64,000 nucleotides of DNA from Oribacterium asaccharolyticum ACB7 (GCF_000238075.1 NZ_JH414507.1:24313-88312), one strand, 5' to 3'. Counted from the stretch's first letter, positions 34,967-44,839 are shown. Notes: generated by a model from the sequence alone, not told the origin. Program-made: numbers and translations.

Positions 34967-35022
34967 GCTCTTTTCTCCCCCTATATTGCATCCGCATTCC
35001 ATCTATATCGGCTGAAAAGAGC
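34967..35022 (-). other. Hairpin downstream of malQ
   Basis: GCTCTTTTC (34967-34975) pairs with GAAAAGAGC (35014-35022), loop 38 bases. It follows the malQ stop but lacks a T run, so it is a weak terminator candidate. Confidence 0.3.
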
Positions 35023-35038
35023 AGGGAAATAAACGCGA

Positions 35039-36637
35039 TTATCTCTTATCCGTGCGTCTGCCATAGGTTTCCAACATATCCCGCATAATTTTTTTCCGTT
35101 CCGGAGAAAAGGCATGTTTCTTCATTCTCCACTGCCAATTTCCCGCGTCCGTACCCGGCGCATTGATCCTTCCTTCGGAAAGAAGCTCCAGATAATCTCC
35201 TGCCGGAATAATGCAGAGATAAGAGGTTGCGGACAAAGCTTCCTTTATCAGAAGCTCCGTCATGGCATTCCAGTCATTTTGTGAGCGCGATAAGTATCGA
35301 TAAATTTTGCCCCGCTCTTCCTCCCCTAAGGTCTCAAACCAGTTTCTCAAAGTGTCATTGTCATGCGTACCGGTATACATTACGGACTTATTGTCCTGAA
35401 ACATATGCGGCAGGTAATCATTTTCATAATCTCCGCCAAAGGCAAACTGCAGTACCTTCATTCCGGGATAAGCGGTTTTTCGCATCAATTCCCGAACTTC
35501 TTCCGTGATTACCCCCAGGTCTTCCGCAATAACCGGAAGCGATTCCTTTTGAAAATAGCGGTGTAAAGCATCGAATAAAGCGATGCCCGGTCCTTTCCTC
35601 CAGGACCCGTTTACAGCTGTCTCTTCTCCAAAGGGTACTGCATAATACGCTTCAAAGCCTCGGAAATGATCGATTCTGATTAAGTCATACAGCGAAAAAC
35701 AGTATTCCATTCGCTTACACCAAAAACTGTAGTTGTCCTTTGCCTGCTCTTCCCAGTCATAAAGCGGATTTCCCCAAAGCTGTCCCGTCGCGGAAAAAGC
35801 ATCAGGCGGAACTCCGGCAACAAATCCGGGGTAGCCTTTTTCCTCCGCGGACTGTATGTCCTGCTTCTCCTGCTCATTTTCAGAGGTCTCTTCCGGTTCT
35901 TCTTTCTCGAACTTTCTGCCCTCCCAGCTGAAATCAAATATCTTTCTGTTGCCCCAAACATCTGCACTATCCATGGCGCAGTAGATGGGCAAGTCCCCAA
36001 AAATCAGAACTCCCCTCTCATGAGCGTAATCCTGTATAGCCTTCCATTGTGACTCTGCTTTCCACTGCATGAAGGCATAGTAGGCAACCTCATCCTTATG
36101 CTCTTCCAAGAAGGACTTTAATGCAGATTCCTCTTTATCTCGAAACTCTTTCGGAAAATCCGGCCATGCAGAGCCCTCAAAAGAATCTTTCAGCGCCATA
36201 AACAGACAATAATCCAGATTTTCTTTCCGACGCTCCGCAAGCAGGGTGTCCGGATTTCCTCCTGCTGCCTTCCATCTTTCATAAGCCTTCCTAAGAAGGG
36301 GATACCTTCTCTGATAAAGGAGACCGTAATCTATCTTTTCAGAGGAAGACAGAAAAGCCTCCTTCTCCTCTTTTAATTCTTCTTCCGTAAGGAGCCCTTC
36401 TTCCTTTAAGCCTTCCAGATCAATATAATAGGGATTGATTGCAAAGCTCGAAAAGGACTGGTAAGGAGAGTCTCCATAACTTGTCGGCCCCATTGGTAAG
36501 ACCTGCCAGACTCTGTTTCCGGTTTCCGCTACGATATCAATAAATTCCTCTGCATCTTTTCCAAAACTTCCAATTCCATATTCTCCCGGCAGAGAAAATA
36601 CGGGCATCAAAATGCCTGCGCTTCTTGTCTTATCCAA
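35039..36637 (-). CDS. malQ: 4-alpha-glucanotransferase (amylomaltase)
   Basis: 532 residues, normal for GH77. The opening R-S-A-G-I-L-M-P-V-F-S-L-P-G-E-Y-G-I-G and W-Q-V-L-P-M-G-P-T are typical. Catalytic regions are R-I-D-H-F-R-G-F (nucleophile Asp), V-I-A-E-D-L-G (acid/base Glu) and T-G-T-H-D-N-D-T (transition-state Asp). It transfers alpha-1,4-glucan segments in maltodextrin and glycogen use. An acidic insertion (E-E-P-E-E-T-S-E-N-E-Q-E-K) sits near residue 245. The start is TTG at 36637 behind GGAGGAG. No other glycogen gene adjoins it. Confidence 0.96.
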   Translation of the reverse strand: MDKTRSAGILMPVFSLPGEYGIGSFGKDAEEFIDIVAETGNRVWQVLPMGPTSYGDSPYQSFSSFAINPYYIDLEGLKEEGLLTEEELKEEKEAFLSSSEKIDYGLLYQRRYPLLRKAYERWKAAGGNPDTLLAERRKENLDYCLFMALKDSFEGSAWPDFPKEFRDKEESALKSFLEEHKDEVAYYAFMQWKAESQWKAIQDYAHERGVLIFGDLPIYCAMDSADVWGNRKIFDFSWEGRKFEKEEPEETSENEQEKQDIQSAEEKGYPGFVAGVPPDAFSATGQLWGNPLYDWEEQAKDNYSFWCKRMEYCFSLYDLIRIDHFRGFEAYYAVPFGEETAVNGSWRKGPGIALFDALHRYFQKESLPVIAEDLGVITEEVRELMRKTAYPGMKVLQFAFGGDYENDYLPHMFQDNKSVMYTGTHDNDTLRNWFETLGEEERGKIYRYLSRSQNDWNAMTELLIKEALSATSYLCIIPAGDYLELLSEGRINAPGTDAGNWQWRMKKHAFSPERKKIMRDMLETYGRRTDKR

Positions 36638-36694
36638 AACTACTCCTCCAAATCCCTTTATCTTACCTGTTTCTTGCCGGCTGTATTTTCTTTT

Positions 36695-37420
36695 CTACCG
36701 GTCCGCCCTGGCCGCAATGGCCAGAATATACACTTCTTTTATGCCCCGCTCAAGCAGCTTCCTTGTACAGGCTTCCATTGTAGCACCTGTTGTAAATATA
36801 TCGTCTACTAACACGATTTTTTTAAGTTCTTCGGGAATCGCCTCACAATCCATTGCGGAAAGAAGATTCTGTAAGCGTTCCACCGGATTTAAATCTTTCA
36901 AGGCTTTTGTTTTCTTCTCTCTTTTCAGAAGGTCCGCATACAGCGGAAGGTCACAAGCCTTTGCAAGAGCTTTGCCGATTATTTCGGCTTGATTATATCC
37001 TCTTTTTCTTCTTCTGTCTTTATGAATCGGCACGGGAAGAATTGCCTGTATCCCCAGAGCTTCTATTTTTTCCCGAAAATATTCGCCTGCGCGTCTTCCG
37101 AAAAACTCGCCCTTGTCCTGCCTACCCTTGTACTTCAATTCCGAAATCGCATCCTCTATCTCTTCCGTTAAGTGGTAGAGAATCATGCCCCCACTAAAAG
37201 AAAAATGATGTCGTTTACAATTCTTGCACAGGCTTTCTTCCTCACGCAGAATTCCTCTGCCACAAGATTTGCAGCAGGGTTCCTCCATAAATTGTTCTTT
37301 CTCTCGGCAAGAAGGGCAAATGCCGTCTTCCCCATCCTCTAAAATTTCATCGCAAAAAATACAGCGCGGAGGGAAGAGTGCGCCGAGGATACCCTCCTTC
37401 CATTTCTCTTTATAATCCAT
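36695..37420 (-). CDS. comF: ComF-family phosphoribosyltransferase-like protein
   Basis: 241 residues. An N-terminal zinc-finger region with Cys pairs (C-I-F-C-D-E, C-P-S-C-R, C-C-K-S-C-G, C-K-N-C) is followed by a PRTase domain with I-L-P-V-P-I-H, R-G-Y-N-Q-A-E-I and the PRPP loop V-L-V-D-D-I-F-T-T-G-A-T. ComF helps DNA uptake and processing in naturally competent Gram-positives. It overlaps the end of recD2 by 11 bases and is translated from the same message, which supports a role in single-stranded DNA handling. Catalytic activity of ComF proteins is not established. Confidence 0.93.
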   Translation of the reverse strand: MDYKEKWKEGILGALFPPRCIFCDEILEDGEDGICPSCREKEQFMEEPCCKSCGRGILREEESLCKNCKRHHFSFSGGMILYHLTEEIEDAISELKYKGRQDKGEFFGRRAGEYFREKIEALGIQAILPVPIHKDRRRKRGYNQAEIIGKALAKACDLPLYADLLKREKKTKALKDLNPVERLQNLLSAMDCEAIPEELKKIVLVDDIFTTGATMEACTRKLLERGIKEVYILAIAARADR

Positions 37421-39683
37421 AGGATGCCTCTTCCTCGTTGGAAAAAGGATTTTCTATTCGGTCCGGTGTGGAATTCTTCATCTCCATGAGCTGTTCCCGA
37501 AGGCCCGAATAACGTTTCTGCTCCGTCTCATTATGAATCATATCTCGGAACACCCTGGGATCTCCCAGAAGACAAACACAGGACTTTGCTCTTGTGACTG
37601 CCGTATACAAAAGATTTCTGGTCATTAAAATTTGCGGTCCTCTGTACATGGGAAGAATCACCGCATCATATTCCGAACCCTGAGACTTATGAATGGTTAT
37701 GGCGTAAGCCAGTTCCAAATCCTCACAATCGGAAAAGTTGTAGACTACTCTTTTATCATCAAAAAACACGGTCACCGTCTCCGCAAAGTGATTGATTTCC
37801 GTAATTCTTCCGATATCTCCGTTAAAAATTCCCTCCCCCTCTTCTATGGGGATATTGAATTTTCCGGGGATTTCCCAAGCAAGCTGATAGTTATTCTTTA
37901 CCTGCATCACCTTATCCCCTAAGCGAAATACCCTTCCGTAGAGTTCCTTTTCCGCCTTGTTTTTATCCTTTGGGTTCAAACTTTCCTGTAAATACCGATT
38001 CAGACTTTCCACTCCGAGTACCCCTTTTTTCTGCGGAGACATGACCTGGATGGAGAGCGTATCAATGTTCAGATATTTAGGCAGTTTTTCCTTCATAAGT
38101 ACGGCAATATCGGAAAAAATTTTCTCTGCCTGCTCCCCTCTGATAAAAAGGAAGTCTTTGGAACGTTTGGAGAGATCCGGCTCCTTTCCTTCATTGATCT
38201 TATGGGCATTGACAACAATATCCGACTCTAAAGCCTGACGGAAGATTTTTTTCAATTGTATGGCCTTTATGCAGCCGGAAGAAAGGATATCTCTCAAAAC
38301 ATTTCCCGCACCGACGGAAGGAAGTTGATTGCTGTCCCCCACGAGAATCAGTCTGGTTCCGGGTTGTATTGCCTTCAGGAGAGCATCCATCAGATAGAGA
38401 TCCACCATACTCATCTCGTCCACAATGACGACATCCGTATCCAGCGGATTTTCTTCATTTCGCTGAAAGAGGCGATGAAAGCCTTCCTCTTCCTCCTCTC
38501 CTTCTTGTCCCATGTATTCGAGAAGGCGGTGCAGCGTTTTTGCCGGATAATTTGTCGCCTCTCCCATGCGCTTAGCTGCCCTTCCCGTAGGCGCTGCCAA
38601 AGATATATTTTTTCCTCTTTCCGTAAAGAGCCGCAAAATTGTTTTGATGGTTGTCGTTTTACCGGTTCCGGGTCCTCCCGTAATGACCAAAATACCGGAA
38701 TGTGCCGCAAGGTATACCGCTTCTTTCTGTAACGAATCCAATTCCGGATTTTCCTTCCGGAACAGACCTTCTATCGCCTGATTCCAGCTTTCCGAATAGG
38801 CTTCCTCTTCCGGGACGTCTAAGGCGTGAAGTTTTGCCGCTACACGGCGCTCTCGAAAATAAGTGCCTGCACGATAAACCCGCTCTCCCTGTATTCTAAC
38901 CCTGCCCTCTATTTGTAAGTCCATCAGTTCCTCTTCGAAGAGGGCAATCTCCATGTCGAGAATCCGTTCCGCCTCTCTCTTCAAAATAGAAACAGGCAGA
39001 TAGCAGTGTCCCTGAAGTTCTCCCTGAAGGAGGGTATAACTTATTCCCGCATGGATACGGAAGGGAGATTTCTCTCCGATTCCTACCTTTTTTGCTATTT
39101 GATCACAGCGTTTAAAGCCGACTCCCTCCAGCTCTTCCGCAATACGATAGGGATTTTCTCTGAGTATCGTATAGATTTCTCCCTGAAAATGCCGGTAAAT
39201 CTTATAGCAAAGCTGTGTTCCGATTCCCAGCCCCTGTAAGAAAAGAATGGCATCCTGTCGATCCTTTTTCCCTACAAGCTCTGCAGCAATATCCCTTGCC
39301 TTTCTTTCCGAAATGCCGTTTATTTCAGCAAGTCTCTCCGGCTCTTCCTCCATAATGCGAAGACTGTCTTCTTTGAATTTTTTTACAATTCGTTTAGCAA
39401 TGGCCTTTCCTACTCCCTTTATCGCACCGGAGGCCAGGTATTGTTCTATTCCGGAGAGACTGTCGGGTGGGAGCAGTTCATACTCTTCTACGGAAAATTG
39501 TTTTCCGTAAACGGAATGCTCCTTCCATCTGCCTCGCATTTTGATTTTTTCCGAGACCGCAATATGGGAGAAGCTTCCCACACATGTAGTTTCTTCTCCC
39601 TTATCTTCTATCGTAAAAACCGTATAACCACTCTCTTCGCTTCGAAAAACGATGTGGCTGATGTTTCCCTCTAACTCTTCCAT
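37410..39683 (-). CDS. recD2: RecD2-type SF1B DNA helicase
   Basis: 757 residues. The N-terminal OB-like and helix-hairpin-helix region (G-A-I-K-G-V-G-K-A-I-A-K-R-I-V; N-G-I-S-E-R-K-A-R-D-I-A) distinguishes RecD2 from RecBCD RecD. The helicase core has Walker A G-G-P-G-T-G-K-T-T-T (about 335-344), D-E-M-S-M-V-D, G-D-S-N-Q-L-P-S-V-G and the late A-Y-A-I-T-I-H-K-S-Q-G-S-E. It unwinds DNA 5' to 3' and supports repair and replication-fork stability. The ribosome site is weak. Upstream gene of the recD2-comF pair. Confidence 0.96.
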   Translation of the reverse strand: MEELEGNISHIVFRSEESGYTVFTIEDKGEETTCVGSFSHIAVSEKIKMRGRWKEHSVYGKQFSVEEYELLPPDSLSGIEQYLASGAIKGVGKAIAKRIVKKFKEDSLRIMEEEPERLAEINGISERKARDIAAELVGKKDRQDAILFLQGLGIGTQLCYKIYRHFQGEIYTILRENPYRIAEELEGVGFKRCDQIAKKVGIGEKSPFRIHAGISYTLLQGELQGHCYLPVSILKREAERILDMEIALFEEELMDLQIEGRVRIQGERVYRAGTYFRERRVAAKLHALDVPEEEAYSESWNQAIEGLFRKENPELDSLQKEAVYLAAHSGILVITGGPGTGKTTTIKTILRLFTERGKNISLAAPTGRAAKRMGEATNYPAKTLHRLLEYMGQEGEEEEEGFHRLFQRNEENPLDTDVVIVDEMSMVDLYLMDALLKAIQPGTRLILVGDSNQLPSVGAGNVLRDILSSGCIKAIQLKKIFRQALESDIVVNAHKINEGKEPDLSKRSKDFLFIRGEQAEKIFSDIAVLMKEKLPKYLNIDTLSIQVMSPQKKGVLGVESLNRYLQESLNPKDKNKAEKELYGRVFRLGDKVMQVKNNYQLAWEIPGKFNIPIEEGEGIFNGDIGRITEINHFAETVTVFFDDKRVVYNFSDCEDLELAYAITIHKSQGSEYDAVILPMYRGPQILMTRNLLYTAVTRAKSCVCLLGDPRVFRDMIHNETEQKRYSGLREQLMEMKNSTPDRIENPFSNEEEASYGL

Positions 39684-39756
39684 ATTCCGTGAATTCCGTC
39701 TATCTTACGGTAGTGGACAGGTGCGAAAGGCTTCGCTCTTTACCGGCTCCGGAATT

Positions 39757-40758
39757 TTAAAAGTCATCATCCTCTCCGGCCATATCAATGGACTTACCTG
39801 TTCCGATAGCCACTGCAGTTAACGGGTCTTCCGCAAGCATCGTGGTAATCCCCGTCTTTTCCTGCATAAGTTTATCCAGACCGTAGAGAAGTGCGCCTCC
39901 CCCGGTCATGACGATGCCTCTTTCATAAATATCCGCAGCAAGTTCCGGCGGTGTCCTCTCCAAAACATTATGTACCGCATTCACAATCATGCTTGCCGGT
40001 TCTACTAAGGCATCCATAATTTCATCGGAGCTTACCACCACCGTCTTCGGAAGTGCCGTCACAAGATTCCTTCCCCGAACCTCCATCGTCACATTCTCCG
40101 GACGCTTGCTGGCGCAGCCGATATTTACCTTGATATCCTCTGCCGTTCTCTCTCCAATCAAAAGATTGTGCTTCTTTCTCATATAGCGAAGAATAGCCTC
40201 GTCAAAATCATCGCCGGCTATCTTTATGGATTCGGAAACCACAGGTCCGCCTAAAGCAATGACCGCAATGTCCGCGGTTCCGCCTCCAATATCGATAATC
40301 ATATTTCCTTGCGGTTTGGAAATGTCTATTCCCGCGCCGATTGCCGCTGCTACCGGCTCTTCGATAATGCTTACCTCCCTGGCACCGGCATGGCTCGCCG
40401 CATCCATCACGGCCTTCTTCTCCACCTCAGTTGCTCCGCTGGGAATGCAAACACAAATTCTGGGTTTTCTGAGCGTTCTTCTTCCTACCGCCTTATTGAT
40501 AAAATACTTCAGCATTTCTTCCGTTAAAGTATAGTCGGAAATCACACCCTGGCGAAGGGGACGAACTGCGGAAATATTTTCCGGAGTACGCCCGAGCATC
40601 AGCCTTGCATCCTCTCCGTAGGCCACGACGGCATTATTGTCCTTATTTACGGCAATCACGGCAGGCTCCTTTAAAACAACTCCCCTGCCTTTTATATAAA
40701 CCAAGATACTGGAAGTACCTAAATCAATTCCTATATCATTTGAAATCAGCGAAAACAT
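39757..40758 (-). CDS. mreB: Actin-like cell-shape protein MreB/Mbl
   Basis: 333 residues. The actin-fold phosphate loops are present (I-G-I-D-L-G-T-S-S-I and I-I-D-I-G-G-G-T-A-D-I-A-V), plus I-E-E-P-V-A-A-A-I-G-A-G and M-T-G-G-G-A-L-L-Y-G-L. It forms membrane-bound filaments that guide sidewall peptidoglycan synthesis. No mreC/mreD follow, which fits an Mbl/MreBH-like stand-alone copy; the name mbl is equally possible. GGAGGAATCC precedes the ATG. Divergent from rsmA; the acidic tail A-G-E-D-D-D-F is unusual. Confidence 0.93.
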   Translation of the reverse strand: MFSLISNDIGIDLGTSSILVYIKGRGVVLKEPAVIAVNKDNNAVVAYGEDARLMLGRTPENISAVRPLRQGVISDYTLTEEMLKYFINKAVGRRTLRKPRICVCIPSGATEVEKKAVMDAASHAGAREVSIIEEPVAAAIGAGIDISKPQGNMIIDIGGGTADIAVIALGGPVVSESIKIAGDDFDEAILRYMRKKHNLLIGERTAEDIKVNIGCASKRPENVTMEVRGRNLVTALPKTVVVSSDEIMDALVEPASMIVNAVHNVLERTPPELAADIYERGIVMTGGGALLYGLDKLMQEKTGITTMLAEDPLTAVAIGTGKSIDMAGEDDDF

Positions 40759-40971
40759 GGATTCCTCCGTATATTATAGAAAACGAGCTGCATGGAAATA
40801 CACACAGTTCGGAATATAAAATGTCACTGTTTCTAGTATAGCGGAAAGGGAAAAAAGGGAAAGTATTCTAAGAGAGATATTTTCTCTATATTTTGAAAAG
40901 CTCTGTCCTCTCCTTGCTTTCTAAGAGAAAATATGGCAAGATTCTACACAGAAAATTTAGGGGGTAAGAAG

Positions 40972-41838
40972 ATGGCAAAGCTTGTGGATTCAAAGGAAAC
41001 CATTGCCGTTTTACAGAAGACAAATTTCCAATTCAAAAAACAATTCGGACAAAACTTCTTGATTGATTCTTCGGTTCTGGAGCATATCTTAAGTTTTTCC
41101 GAAATCAATAAAGACGACTTAATTATTGAAATCGGTCCCGGAATCGGAACCCTTACGGAAGCTCTTTGCGAGAGGGCGGGATTTGTTGTGGCAATTGAAA
41201 TCGATGACAAGCTGATTCCCATCCTGGAAGAAAATCTTTCCGCCAAGGATAATTTCAAACTCATTCACGGCGATGCATTGAAAGTCGATTATCTTTCCCT
41301 GCTGGAAGAGCATAAGGAGTTTTCTTCCGTCAAGGTGGTGGCCAACCTTCCTTACTACATCACAACGCCTATCCTTATGGACCTTTTGGAGAAAAAGCTT
41401 CCGCTTAAGTCCATTACGGTGATGGTGCAGAAGGAAGTGGCGCTTCGGATGAAGGCGGCTCCGGGAACAAAGGACTATGGTGCACTTTCTCTCGCCGTAC
41501 AATACTATAGCGAGCCCTCCATTGTGCAGGAAGTGCCTCCACACTGCTTTATTCCTCGGCCAAATGTAAGCTCCTCGGTAATTCATCTTCGTTTACATAA
41601 AAAAGCACCGGTATCCGTTCAGGATCCGGCGCTCTTATTCAAAACCATTAAATTCTCTTTTATGCAAAGAAGAAAAACCTTGGTGAATGCGCTTGCCTCC
41701 GGCTTCCACCTGGATAAAAAGCAACTGCAGGATCTGCTTTCTTCCCTTTCTTATCCGGAAAATGTACGGGGTGAGACCCTCAGCCTAGCCGATTTTTCTT
41801 TAATCAGCGATGGAATCCGGGAAATCCTATCCCGGTAA
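40972..41838 (+). CDS. rsmA: 16S rRNA adenine dimethyltransferase (KsgA)
   Basis: 288 residues. F-G-Q-N-F-L-I-D begins the catalytic domain, I-G-P-G-I-G-T-L-T-E-A-L is the SAM-binding loop, and N-L-P-Y-Y-I-T-T-P the NLPY active-site motif. The C-terminal helical domain is complete. The enzyme dimethylates two adjacent adenines near the 3' end of 16S rRNA during 30S maturation. The start at 40972 follows AGGGGG; an ATG at 40933 gives 13 extra residues and has no clear ribosome site. It overlaps the convergent gene by 12 bases at its end. Confidence 0.95.
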   Translation: MAKLVDSKETIAVLQKTNFQFKKQFGQNFLIDSSVLEHILSFSEINKDDLIIEIGPGIGTLTEALCERAGFVVAIEIDDKLIPILEENLSAKDNFKLIHGDALKVDYLSLLEEHKEFSSVKVVANLPYYITTPILMDLLEKKLPLKSITVMVQKEVALRMKAAPGTKDYGALSLAVQYYSEPSIVQEVPPHCFIPRPNVSSSVIHLRLHKKAPVSVQDPALLFKTIKFSFMQRRKTLVNALASGFHLDKKQLQDLLSSLSYPENVRGETLSLADFSLISDGIREILSR

Positions 41839-44313
41839 AAAAGCATAAAATGCATTGTGCACCGTATCATAGCGAGCGGCCGCATCCTCTTTGCGAAGCA
41901 GTCTCGGGGAGGTGCTTCCGCCAAGGACATAGGTCGTAATCTGACTTCCGTTATAGCCGGTAATCAACTCCCAATTTCCGTCTATCCGAATCATGAGTGG
42001 GTATCCCTTTGCCGTATAATAAAGTGCAGCGTTCAGACTTACGCCGTAGAGATTCAGAATCTTCCCCTTATCACTGCTCAGAATGGTTCGTGCATCCGGA
42101 ATCTCCGCGATAAAGTCCGTTACTTCATCCTCTCTGGTCTTTCCGATAATGACTCCCGGTCTGTCCGTACGATTCCAAAGTATCTCCTGCTTTCCGTCCA
42201 GAATATATCCGAAATTATCATAGACAGCGGAAATTGCCGACTCCATATTTTCATGTCGTCCTCTATAGTGTCCGAGAGAGTAAGAAAAAATACCACCCTC
42301 TTCCAAACTCTTTTCATGAGCGAGTTCAATCGATCCGGCTTTCTCTATGGAAAATTTTTCCGGGCTGTGCACGGTAAAGCTCTCTGAGCTTTTTCCGAGT
42401 AGGGGAAGAAAATAATTCTTTCCCATATTTCCGAGCTGGCGGCTTTCGAGTTTGACATTCTGCCCCTGTTCCGTTTCTTTATTGGATAATACGCTATCCT
42501 TTCCGGCATAGTGGTATCCGTTTTCATCATGACTGTACTCATCAAAACGCAATTGATTTCCTGCAATCGTAAAATTCGAAAAGTATAAATTCTCTTTTTT
42601 ATAGGACAGCTTAACCTCCGAATCTGCCGAAACAATGCGAATTTCCGATACGGGGATTTCTCCCTGCCCGTTCCATTCCGAGCTTTCCTCCGGTAAGGTC
42701 ACGCCCAGAACCAGGTCATCCTCTATAAATCCCAGGACCTTGAAAAGTCTGTTTTCTTCAAAAATATTCTGACTTTTATCCGTTTTCAAGTTTCGTAAAA
42801 CTACCGTTTTACTGAGCTCCGATTCTCCGTCTTTCTCTCCGTAAGCTAAGAATTGTCCGCTTTCACTGGATGCCAGCTCGCCCTTTTTCAGGGAAGAAAC
42901 CAGGCTCAAAACCTCAAAGCTGTTGGTATCAATTCCGTAAACCGTACCGCTGTAGTAAAGATAAAACATCTTGTTTCCGGCATGGTAGGAGAGTCCGGAG
43001 AGACTTTCTTCCAATTCCTCCTTATTTTCCATTAAGGGTAAAAAGAAATTTTCCACCACGGTATTTTCCGAATTATCATAGGTGTAGAAGACCAGACCCA
43101 AATAGCCCTCGTGCCGCCCTCTACTGATATAGCCATAGACCAGAAAATCCACGTCACCATTATTTTTAACATCCATAATCCGGATACCGTGATCCAGAAA
43201 ATCTCCGCGAAAGCTGTTATTTTCCTCTGTGAGATAAGTGAAGATACGAGTCAAATCCCTTCCCGTGCCGAGACGATACAGAGCATTCCCCTTTGAAAAA
43301 GCATAGAAATTTTTCGTTTCGGAATACTTCGCTTGAATATCCTCCGTACTGTCCACTCCCAGTAAAATATTTTTTTCTCCCAGGCGGAATTTCTGTGTAT
43401 CAAATATCTCGGTACTTCTTCTATCAAAGTCCATCAGATAAATTCTCTGGCTGTCATAACGCATCACGAAATTGTCTTCATTGAAGAAACGACGGGTATT
43501 TCCGTTCTCATCTATAGCGGAAGAGGCGTAGCGAAGCTGAACCATCCCCATAATTCCGTTGATTTCCCTTAAACTGATTTCCGGTTCTCCGTCCAGAATC
43601 ATCCCGCTGTCTCCCCAGGTAATTTGCTGAAAGGAAGAATGCAAGTTGACATGGGAAAGGTCCGAATCATCCATAGTGTCATCCGATTCCAGATATGTAC
43701 TTAAGGATCGTGCCTCCGACTTGGAGAAGCTTTTTCTTGTAAAATCTTCTCCAAGAGCAAGCATTTCCTCCGCCATCTTCTCTTTTCCAAGCAAAATCCG
43801 GCTGTAATAATAAATGGTATTTTCTCCCATTTCCAAGCTCAGGCGAAGCTGGTATTCTTTTCCTTCCGCAATTAGGTTTTGAATCGGAAGGATCAGTTTC
43901 AGCGTTTCTCCTTCTTTGCTAAGTTCCGCTTCCCCATCCTTTTCCAGTAAATCTGTACCGTCCATGCTGCGAATGCTATAGTGTGCAGAGCTGATTGTAT
44001 TTTTCTTCGGCTCTACCAAAAGTTCCAACTTTCTGTCCGCAGGAAGAACGGCAATACTGTTTCTCACAGCCGATCCCTCGATCTCCTGGTAATAGCCGTG
44101 CATCGGATTAATCTTCTTCTCCCCCATTAGAACATAAACATAGGGCAGTTTTGATTCTCCCATATTGGCATACACTCTACTGTTTTTATCCATTGAGCGA
44201 TAGGCATGAATGAAATAAAAAAGGAGAGCGACAAGAAAAATGCCGCTCAATGCCAGAATTCTAAGCTTCTTTTTTGTCAAAAACTTTTTCTTCTTGTAAA
44301 ATCCGGTATTCAC
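41827..44313 (-). CDS. Large membrane-anchored protein with C39-peptidase-like C-terminus
   Basis: 828 residues. A basic N-terminus (K-K-K-K-F-L-T-K-K-K) and one TM helix (about 18-38) precede a very long extracytoplasmic part with many short beta-strand pairs, resembling a beta-propeller (F-L-A-Y-G-E-K-D-G-E-S, M-F-Y-L-Y-Y-S-G-T-V-Y-G-I-D). The last 70 residues (L-N-A-A-L-Y-Y-T-A-K-G-Y-P-L-M, W-E-L-I-T-G-Y) look like the end of a C39-type cysteine peptidase, but the usual His before the L-I-x-G-Y strand is Glu here. A proteolytic role is therefore doubtful. GTG start. It follows the DUF4446 gene by 13 bases and is likely part of the parA-parB transcript. Confidence 0.75.
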   Translation of the reverse strand: MNTGFYKKKKFLTKKKLRILALSGIFLVALLFYFIHAYRSMDKNSRVYANMGESKLPYVYVLMGEKKINPMHGYYQEIEGSAVRNSIAVLPADRKLELLVEPKKNTISSAHYSIRSMDGTDLLEKDGEAELSKEGETLKLILPIQNLIAEGKEYQLRLSLEMGENTIYYYSRILLGKEKMAEEMLALGEDFTRKSFSKSEARSLSTYLESDDTMDDSDLSHVNLHSSFQQITWGDSGMILDGEPEISLREINGIMGMVQLRYASSAIDENGNTRRFFNEDNFVMRYDSQRIYLMDFDRRSTEIFDTQKFRLGEKNILLGVDSTEDIQAKYSETKNFYAFSKGNALYRLGTGRDLTRIFTYLTEENNSFRGDFLDHGIRIMDVKNNGDVDFLVYGYISRGRHEGYLGLVFYTYDNSENTVVENFFLPLMENKEELEESLSGLSYHAGNKMFYLYYSGTVYGIDTNSFEVLSLVSSLKKGELASSESGQFLAYGEKDGESELSKTVVLRNLKTDKSQNIFEENRLFKVLGFIEDDLVLGVTLPEESSEWNGQGEIPVSEIRIVSADSEVKLSYKKENLYFSNFTIAGNQLRFDEYSHDENGYHYAGKDSVLSNKETEQGQNVKLESRQLGNMGKNYFLPLLGKSSESFTVHSPEKFSIEKAGSIELAHEKSLEEGGIFSYSLGHYRGRHENMESAISAVYDNFGYILDGKQEILWNRTDRPGVIIGKTREDEVTDFIAEIPDARTILSSDKGKILNLYGVSLNAALYYTAKGYPLMIRIDGNWELITGYNGSQITTYVLGGSTSPRLLRKEDAAARYDTVHNAFYAFLPG

Positions 44314-44326
44314 GAAAGACTATTCC

Positions 44327-44839
44327 TCACTCTTTCTTCTTTCTATAACCAAGTGCCTCTTCCAAAGCAAGCTTTTCTTCTGCACCGAGTTCGACAGTGG
44401 TACTTCCTTTTTCCACTTCTTTGATATAAAGAAATCCTCCTTCATTGGAATGCACGGAATTGAGCACAAACCCCGTGTTGTCATAGTTTAAAATCGCAAG
44501 GGCAAAAGATAAGTTTCCTCCTAAGCCGCTGTAAGCATTGTAGCGAATGATTCCGATTTTTTGAAAAGCTGCTCTGTTGTTATTATGAAGCACTTTCAGC
44601 ATCTCTCTCTGGTCTTCCAGAAGATCTTCCGACTTCTCCACATGTCTTTGCAGCTCCACAAAATAATCCTCCAGTGTTTCTGCATCCTTTCCTCTCATAA
44701 AATAATCGTATTGGCGATACAGCTTTTTATACTTTGCCTCCGCTTTTATTGCAAAAAAAAGGGAAAGCAAAGAAAGAAGCAAACTAATCAGGAGAATAAT
44801 CGAAAAAGAATGGCTCCCTATTTCTTTTATAATACTCAT
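44327..44839 (-). CDS. DUF4446 membrane protein
   Basis: 170 residues. One N-terminal TM helix (about 12-32), a helical coiled-coil region (about 35-95) and a C-terminal beta-rich domain with Y-N-A-Y-S-G-L-G-G-N-L-S-F-A-L-A-I-L-N and G-F-V-L-N-S-V-H-S-N-E-G-G, diagnostic of DUF4446 as I know it. Its function is unknown. The ATG directly follows the parB stop (TAAATG), so translation is coupled, suggesting a link to chromosome segregation or the membrane near the origin. I recall the association with parB in Clostridia from other genomes; the coupling is seen here. Confidence 0.88.
   Translation of the reverse strand: MSIIKEIGSHSFSIILLISLLLSLLSLFFAIKAEAKYKKLYRQYDYFMRGKDAETLEDYFVELQRHVEKSEDLLEDQREMLKVLHNNNRAAFQKIGIIRYNAYSGLGGNLSFALAILNYDNTGFVLNSVHSNEGGFLYIKEVEKGSTTVELGAEEKLALEEALGYRKKKE

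Noticed and set aside
39709-39756. GGTA...TACC hairpin with GCGAAAGGCTTCGC loop after mreB
   Set aside because: It resembles the dispersed repeat core only loosely and has no T run, so it was not called a repeat or terminator.
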